A stretch of DNA of 64,000 nucleotides from Sanderia malayensis (Eukaryota; Cnidaria; Scyphozoa; Semaeostomeae; Pelagiidae). Positions 58,394 through 64,000 of this stretch are shown here, in pieces. The DNA lies in the NCBI GenBank assembly GCA_013076295.1, contig RQOL01000824.1, positions 2,790,001 to 2,854,000 on the forward strand. The letters run 5' to 3'. Both the position numbers and the translations under genes were made by a program. The first letter of the stretch is position 1; each line of letters begins with the position of its first letter. The notes under the pieces are model-generated. The model was not told where the DNA came from and made no database searches. It saw only the letters and a list, made by a program, of their open reading frames with translations.

Positions 58394-58924
58394 GACGCAT
58401 GCGTATTTTGTTTAAAATCTTGGCAGCGTGTAATATACTGCTGACGTCAGAAAGGTGGGTGGAATATATTGTGACATTTGCCGAATATAATTTTCGTTAT
58501 TTTTAGGTATACTTGTTTGGGGCATATTGGTTGAAAAATATTAGCAAATGAAGGTGCATTCACATTATTTTTTGTACGTTTTTCAAATTTAAGCAGAAAT
58601 GGCAGCTTCTCTTTGGTTAATATCAGTACTATGTATCTTGTTTTTGCATTTTGCGAAGCGCAACACGTAACCCTTTCTTGTATTTAGAATTTTAATTAAT
58701 TATACAATATACGCTTCTTTTATAAGGAGCTCGGGTAGTATTCAGTATTCAGAAATGGAGGAAAACGCAAACTTGCCAAAGTTGATTTTGATGCGAATTC
58801 GCTGCACCAATTTGGTTTATTCGGTGGATAGATGGACTTTTCAAGGTCATGAAATTTTGAAAATCGTTTCTAGTTGCAGCTCTTTTGTTTTCACATTCTT
58901 ATCTTTTATATCGTGTGGTCATGT
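58394..58924. other. RhoGEF 3' flank
   Basis: Contains the RhoGEF 3' UTR. No gene is seen; a short frame at 58755-58952 runs into the duplicated segment and has no splice or domain support. Confidence 0.5.
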
Positions 58925-59482
58925 AGGACTATGCGATTACAGATATATATAGTCTTTTTCAACTGCAGATCATATAACCTATAGCCAGGTATAGCTACAT
59001 ATTAACACTTTAAGTGGTACTAATTGCTATAACTACTACATTCAAGTCGTCTGCACCGATTTGCTTTTCTTTTTCTATGCTTAATCTCAACAATTTGTTA
59101 GAGATTAATAATCTGTTTCATTTCTTCAACTTCACGCTCATTGTCAAGTTCTAAGAATTCTACCCGGCCTTCAAGCTCTTTTATCTCCGTCTTCAGATTG
59201 GAACTTTCTTCAGCTAATTTTGTATTCCCTTCCTTAAATGCCGCTGTTTCAGCTCCCAATTTTTCAATTCATCTTCTGCACACATACGCTCAAGCCGCAT
59301 GAGTTCTGCAATAGTTTCCAAGGCATCTTTCTCTTTTTTCAACGTTTGCTGCACTTTCATGAAATTGTTGAATTTTTCTTTCAACGCAAGGGTGAAGGCA
59401 GTAAACTCCAGGAACTCTCCAAACTCGTTAGCACCAACTTGAGCATCTTTGCTTTTATCAATCAGCAAATCATTAATCTTGA
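58925..59482 (-). pseudogene. Partial, decayed duplicate of the nested coiled-coil gene
   Basis: 59102-59482 matches the middle of the coiled-coil gene (about 48343-48715), and 58925-59100 matches its 3' end and downstream flank (about 47790-48055), in the same relative order. About 270 bases between are missing. A one-base difference in a T run near 59260 breaks the frame after [17 protein letters not shown], and similarity stops abruptly at 59482. Because non-coding flank is included, this is a DNA-level duplication and not a retro-copy. It lies about 11 kb from its source, outside the RhoGEF gene. Confidence 0.82.
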
Positions 59483-60534
59483 TTGGTTGAGGTTTTATTT
59501 TGACTTTCTTAAGCTTAAGAGTAATTAGTACCACAGTTTCTTAACTTTTTGCCCTCTGAGGGGTCAGTTTCTCATAGAAAAATGCGTGTAGTAGAACTAT
59601 ATGATTGTCATTACATACGCTATCATTTCTTTAGTTTTAATTGGCAGCCTGCTGGTTACATCTGGTGTATTATTTAAATGAATATTCTGTTAATTACTCT
59701 CAATGTTAGACATATTTAAATATGCACTTCCCAATCTGAATATTCACTAAAGTTTTTCCTTTCATAAAGCATCCTTTTTACTTCTCCAAGTCTTGATAAA
59801 CATGATAACGCTTCCTTTTAACAATTTTCGTTTCCAAAAACTACAAGATTCTCCCCTCTCTTGAAACTTTAATATATTTAAGTCTGGTTTCAATTTAGTC
59901 GTCGAGGGTCGCTGACTGAGGGTCGCTGAAAGGGTTAAAAATCACACAGAAACATTGTCAAAAGTTGATTTGAATCCGTTGAGCGACCCTCAACGACTAT
60001 ATGGAAACCAGGCTTTGGATTCTGAGTTTTTTAACACAGCAGCGTATCAATAATTCAACAACCTTTATATTAATCATGTATCTTTCTTTGAATGTAATAT
60101 TTTTATACAATGTAATTAAAGCCTTTTGTATTAATATGGATGCATGTTACTCCTAGATCCTTTTTTTAGGGGGGGGGGTTAACAATTGAATTAAGTAACT
60201 CAACAGGGCAGTTTGAAGCAGACAGAGCTAAATTTTTCCATCCATGCATAATAATCTATATAATATCATCTACAAATTCAAAGCGGGTACAAAAATCATT
60301 GTAGGAAATCAGGTATTCATGGGAATCCCCCATCATTTCTGGGGAATTCCCCACCATTTCTAGGCAATTCCCATGAATTCCCAAGCAAAGAATTAAAGAG
60401 ATACAAGGCATAGAACCAAGTAAAACACCATTGGGACCAAATAGTCCAGTATTCTGCAAATCAAATGAAGCAATTCAACTCATTCAGCCAGGTATCAAGT
60501 AGAATTCAGTCCACTAACACCAAGTACTTGCAGT
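59483..60534. other. Intergenic region 3' of DJ-1
   Basis: Holds a MITE-like element at 59883-60013 and a short GGAATTCCC-type repeat patch near 60320-60380, and should include the DJ-1 3' UTR. A 67-codon minus-strand frame at 60256-60459 lies in that UTR and is not called. Confidence 0.5.
59883..60013. mobile_element. MITE family C (short inverted-repeat element)
   Basis: 131 bp with imperfect inverted ends: left TCTGGTTTCAATTTAGTCGT + CGAGGGTCGCT, right AGCGACCCTCAACGACTATA + TGGAAACCAGGC. It has no coding capacity and is the only copy in the window. Confidence 0.72.
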
Positions 60535-61883
60535 CTAATTTAACAGCATTGGTTTCTTCATTTCTGTCACAAGGTCATCACCATGGAGATTAGCAACAAT
60601 TGCCAAAGCAAAATCAAATGCAGTTCCCGGTCCTCTGCTGGTTATCAGATTTCCATCTGTCACTACAGTTTCTTCCTTGTATTCATAACCTGAAAGAAAA
60701 GCATGCATTTGTAATCGGTTTCAAAGTTGACAAGTTAACTATTCATTAATTTATCTTAAGAATTCACCTCAAGTAAGGTCATTAAGTGATTCTTATCACC
60801 TAATGACACCACATCAGGTATTTTGGGTAATGGGACCCTTGCCGAGGTTTGGTATGCAAATCGCTAGCTGAGTTTTTCAGGATGAGCTGCCCATTCCTAA
60901 GTGAGATTAAGTCAAACTCAATGTGTTAAACACTTTCTTGCTATCTATTGAAATCCTGTTACCTGGAAACTTGTCCTTCACACCCGGATGTGATGTGATC
61001 TTCTTCCCAACTCCAATGCCGTGACTCACGAAAGCAGTCGGACCTTGAATTATTAAGCCATTTGTTAACACGTGTAAAGACACAAGGTATAAATGTATAG
61101 TGTAGTATTATTATAGTCCAAAGCTAAGCATCTTCATACCTGCACATATGGCTGCAAGAAGTTTCCCCTCCTTCTCATGTGCATTAAGCACTTCCTTCAC
61201 CACAGCAGACTAAAATGCAAGCATATGAATACAGTCACAAGTTCAAACTTTTTATTGCTTCAACATTTTCATGCTCCCCCAGGGTATCCAAATTAGAGAA
61301 AGTTGACTGTGTTTTAAAAGGTGCTCGATTAAAAAAGAACAAAATGATCAAACAATTTGAATAAAATGATGAGAAAATAATCATAATTTATTGAAATGCA
61401 GACATACTTCAGCGAGGTTCTTGGCACCTTCAAGACCGCCAGGGAGAACAACAGCATCGTAAAGTCCCTGAAACATCAAGGTAGAAAAATGACACATGGT
61501 ATTTGACTTTAAATGACTTTAATTAGCATACAAGCTGCATTGCAAGCAGGCACAAGATCTTCTTTCATGTTTGTGGACCGTACAATTTACCTTTGCCTTG
61601 GCTTCCTGAAGACTAATGTCAGGTTTTATTAATACACCTCTGCTACATGTCACAACTTCGTCACCATGAAGTCCAGCCACGACAGCATCGACCTACAATA
61701 CATGCGTTCATGATTAGATTACGAAAGAAGTGCTTTCTTGTCGTCTGGTCTGGTGGTGTGGTGGGTGGGGCAAATTTTTAATATTCCTCTTACTTTTCCT
61801 CGTCTAAGGACGTCGATGGCAATAACAGCTTCCATTTCTTCTGCGCCTTTGGCCAAAATTACAAGGGCTTTCTTTGCTGCCAT
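60535..61883 (-). CDS. PARK7: DJ-1/PARK7 family protein
   Basis: Six coding exons on the minus strand (61883-61794, 61692-61591, 61467-61408, 61209-61140, 61043-60963, 60689-60535) give 185 residues, the family's usual length (human 189). The start [20 protein letters not shown] is diagnostic, including the conserved Glu of the active site (human Glu18). VVLPGG precedes the nucleophile loop [11 protein letters not shown], whose Cys corresponds to human Cys106, and the chain ends with [17 protein letters not shown]-1 proteins are cytosolic/mitochondrial homodimers acting in oxidative-stress protection, with glyoxalase/deglycase-type activities proposed. All catalytic elements visible by eye are present, so it should be functional. 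The first exon starts 271 bases from the divergent gene at 62155. Confidence 0.97.
61231..61312. mobile_element. pogo/Tigger-like MITE (family B), internally deleted
   Basis: Keeps the left end TACAGTCACAAGTTCAAACT and the right part TTTTCATGCTCCCCCAGGGT ... AGTTGACTGT, with the centre lost. In a DJ-1 intron. Confidence 0.6.
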
Positions 61884-62154
61884 TGAAATCGCGGGATTAA
61901 AATCTGAACAGAACTGATATGAAGTGTGACTGTGCTGTGCTGTGGTGATTTCTTCAAAAAGGAAATGTTAGAAAAGTTGGGCGATACTATATGGAAACAC
62001 TGATGCTTCGCAATCGCAGTTATTGCTGCGGAGCAGCAGCAAAGTTGGCTTGGAAATAAAAAAATAACAAATGGCCTAAAGACCCACGCAAAAAGAAGTT
62101 TTTCTGGAGTATTCTGACCATTAATCTTCGAAATAACTTATTTTAATAATCAAA
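61884..62154. promoter_or_regulatory. Shared bidirectional promoter region
   Basis: The start codons of DJ-1 (minus) and the four-pass membrane protein (plus) are only 271 bases apart and face away from each other, so both promoters and 5' UTRs must lie here. No clear TATA box is seen for either direction. Confidence 0.6.
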
Positions 62155-63407
62155 ATGTGGCATTATTTTGTTGCGCATGTTGTTTACTACATGACGAGAT
62201 GTTTCCCAAATGAACGCCGTGGGCCTGTGTAAGTAGTAATTTGTACAGAATGGCTACGACGGCTCAAGCACTTTTTAACTTTCAAATGTCGTCGTTATTC
62301 TCGGTTTTTCTCCTGGCACTTTAATTCTATGATGTTTTTTATTTTCAGTCGTTTCTTTTGTCTATTTGTTGCCCTGATGTTTCTTATTCCTCAATTCGTC
62401 GTGCTTTTTCTGTGAGTATTATTTTTGCTCAAAATATGCAGAAGAAAATTTCTTCTATGTAATTTGCAAAGTATGTATATAATATATACAAAAGTACATT
62501 AAGCTTGATAAAATTATCTAAAAATACGTTTGCATGTTTTATTCTCGTGCTTTTATTATTTTAGGAAAGAAAGCGAAAGATACTGTAAAAATCCACTCCT
62601 GGATGTGCTTGTTACAACCATTGTAACTACATTTGCTATGTTAGGTGATTGCATTTTTTATCTTTTTATATTCAATTGTTATATTATTCCTCCTTGTTGC
62701 TGCTTTAGTAATCTGTCATATTTCTACACAGAAAATTACACTATTAACTAGTTAATCAAGGAACCCAATTCGTAGTTCATTACATACCTGGAATATTGTA
62801 TTATTTTGAGTGTTTGCCATATAAAAGTCCAACCACTGACATAACTCTGTGATCCAACTGATGTTTACAATATGTAATACTGTTTTTCATTTAGGATTTT
62901 CGTTTCTCTTTGCTATGATGGAGCCAGTACCATGGAAACTGAAAATTGCATTTCATTTTTTTGGTGCATTCTCATTCCTGATTGGCATTCTTCAATTTTC
63001 ATATGCAGTTGGTGCCACAGAATGCGTAAGTTTCTGCTCTGCTTTATTTCCACCTTTGAAACCTCATAATTCGTACTTTTCAGGAATATTTTGAACCTTT
63101 ATCCCTTCCTTTTTTGCAGTCACAAACGGCAACACAGCTCTACTATCTGTCAATTTCATTTGGAATCTTTGGACTCGTTACTGCAGGTATGCAAGCAGAA
63201 GTCTTTAAACTTTGCTATCAATTCTGCTGTCAACCATCTCCAAGGTTTAATTCCTGTTTATTTATCTTCATAACAGTATTTTTCATGTGTCTGTTGCCAT
63301 TCTGGGTGATTGAGTTCTTCTGGAAAGGTACTGTGTACAACAAACCAGAACGAAGGGGCATGTGCTATGAACAAGTCAGCAACTGTAACTGCCTGTGGCG
63401 TGTTTGA
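62155..63407 (+). CDS. Four-pass membrane protein, family not recognised
   Basis: Six in-phase exons (62155-62228, 62349-62411, 62565-62644, 62895-63025, 63120-63186, 63277-63407) give 181 residues starting MWHYFVAHVVYYM. Four hydrophobic segments are visible at about 28-46 (FFCLFVALMFLIPQFVVLFL), 60-80 (LVTTIVTTFAMLGFSFLF), 90-112 (IAFHFFGAFSFLIGILQFS) and 125-155 (LYYLSISFGIFGLV onward to LLPFWVIEFF). There is a charged loop after each pair and a short Cys-rich tail (CYEQVSNCNCLW) that could be palmitoylated. The N-terminus has no cleavable signal peptide; its first helix may act as an anchor. I cannot name the family. The exon structure, phase and codon pattern support a real gene. It is divergently paired with DJ-1. 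Confidence 0.75.
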
Positions 63408-64000
63408 GAATCCATGGATGCAGCCTGGTTCTTTTCTCATCTCCAATATTGTGCATGAGTCACCAAGACAGGACAAACACTCGGGCTGGGAATCACAGTG
63501 CAATTGAACCAATATACAACAGACAGACTTATTGTAAATGTTGCTACCACCATTCTATGTTAGGCTTATTGTACAGCTTTCTTATTTCATTTGAACATAA
63601 GCTAACAGTAAATCAAGAAGCATCTATTCCATCTAGGAAAATAAAGTTATTTGCATTTTTGCATTCATTCAAGTGTGTGACACTGTCATAGGAACCATGG
63701 GAGCCAGAGGAACCATGGGAGCCAGAGGGGCCATGGTCCCCCACTTTTTTCGCAAAATATGCAAAAGTGCCTCTTCTGAACCCAAAAGTGCCAGTTCCAA
63801 ATCTTAGTCAGTGGCCTGGTAGTGACCATGTGCCATTTTGTGACCTGTCCCTCCCACTTTTTAAATACTTCCCATGTATGTGGTAGATGCTTAATTGATT
63901 CAGTGTATGATAGTGTTTGTATACCTGTAAATATATTTTTCTGCCTGTTGGGCTAATAATTTATTCTACTTAAAACACACGAGTGTTACATTTTACTTAT
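63408..64000. other. 3' UTR and flank, no gene seen
   Basis: Beyond the poly(A) signal there is only a small tandem repeat (AGGAACCATGGGAGCCAG, about two and a half copies at 63690-63735) and no supported feature up to the window end. Confidence 0.5.
63640..63645 (+). promoter_or_regulatory. Likely polyadenylation signal AATAAA
   Basis: Hexamer about 230 bases after the stop of the four-pass protein gene, followed by a T-rich stretch. Confidence 0.6.

Noticed and set aside
60256..60459. 67-codon minus-strand frame downstream of DJ-1
   Set aside because: Lies in the presumed DJ-1 3' UTR and shows internal GGAATTCCC-type repeats; no coding support.

Overview
This is an animal (metazoan) chromosome segment, not a bacterial one. 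Every protein gene is split by GT-AG introns, introns are mostly a few hundred bases, and the DNA is AT-rich. The orthologues present (GIGYF, a Dispatched-type transporter, HPS3, an ephexin-type RhoGEF, DJ-1) together with CCCTAA telomere-type repeats, LINE debris and MITE-like elements fit an invertebrate, perhaps a sponge or cnidarian. I cannot settle the phylum from the sequence. Exon models were built by hand from splice sites, reading phase and family similarity recalled from knowledge; no database search was run.

Layout. 1-4.9 kb: gene-poor, with a foldback repeat and two clusters of a composite satellite. 4.9-5.7 kb: intronless C18orf21/RMP24-like gene (+). 6.6-18.9 kb: 27-exon GIGYF gene (+). 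18.9-21.3 kb: intergenic. 21.3-28.6 kb: 9-exon Dispatched-like RND/SSD membrane protein (+). 28.6-30.3 kb: intergenic. 30.3-40.2 kb: 23-exon HPS3 gene (-), with a complete 7SL (SRP) RNA gene inside one intron on the same strand. 40.3-44.4 kb: the third satellite cluster with true telomere-type repeats, then other repeats and one possible upstream HPS3 exon. 44.4-58.4 kb: 18-exon ephexin-family RhoGEF (+). Its introns hold a 31-bp higher-order satellite, a two-exon coiled-coil gene (-), a perfect hairpin, a CATC-type minisatellite and a truncated LINE. 58.9-59.5 kb: decayed partial copy of the coiled-coil gene. 60.5-61.9 kb: DJ-1/PARK7 (-), head to head with a 6-exon four-pass membrane protein (+) at 62.2-63.4 kb.

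The genes are ordinary unlinked housekeeping and signalling functions: RNase MRP, 4EHP-dependent mRNA repression, lipid-linked ligand release, lysosome-related organelle biogenesis, SRP, Rho signalling, and oxidative-stress/glyoxalase-like activity. I see no operon-like system. The most notable items are an array of eight YxxP motifs (Crk-type SH2 ligand consensus) in the RhoGEF N-terminus, a one-base frame break in the same gene shown by intron phase, the intronic 7SL gene, and the dispersed palindromic satellite mixed with telomere repeats.
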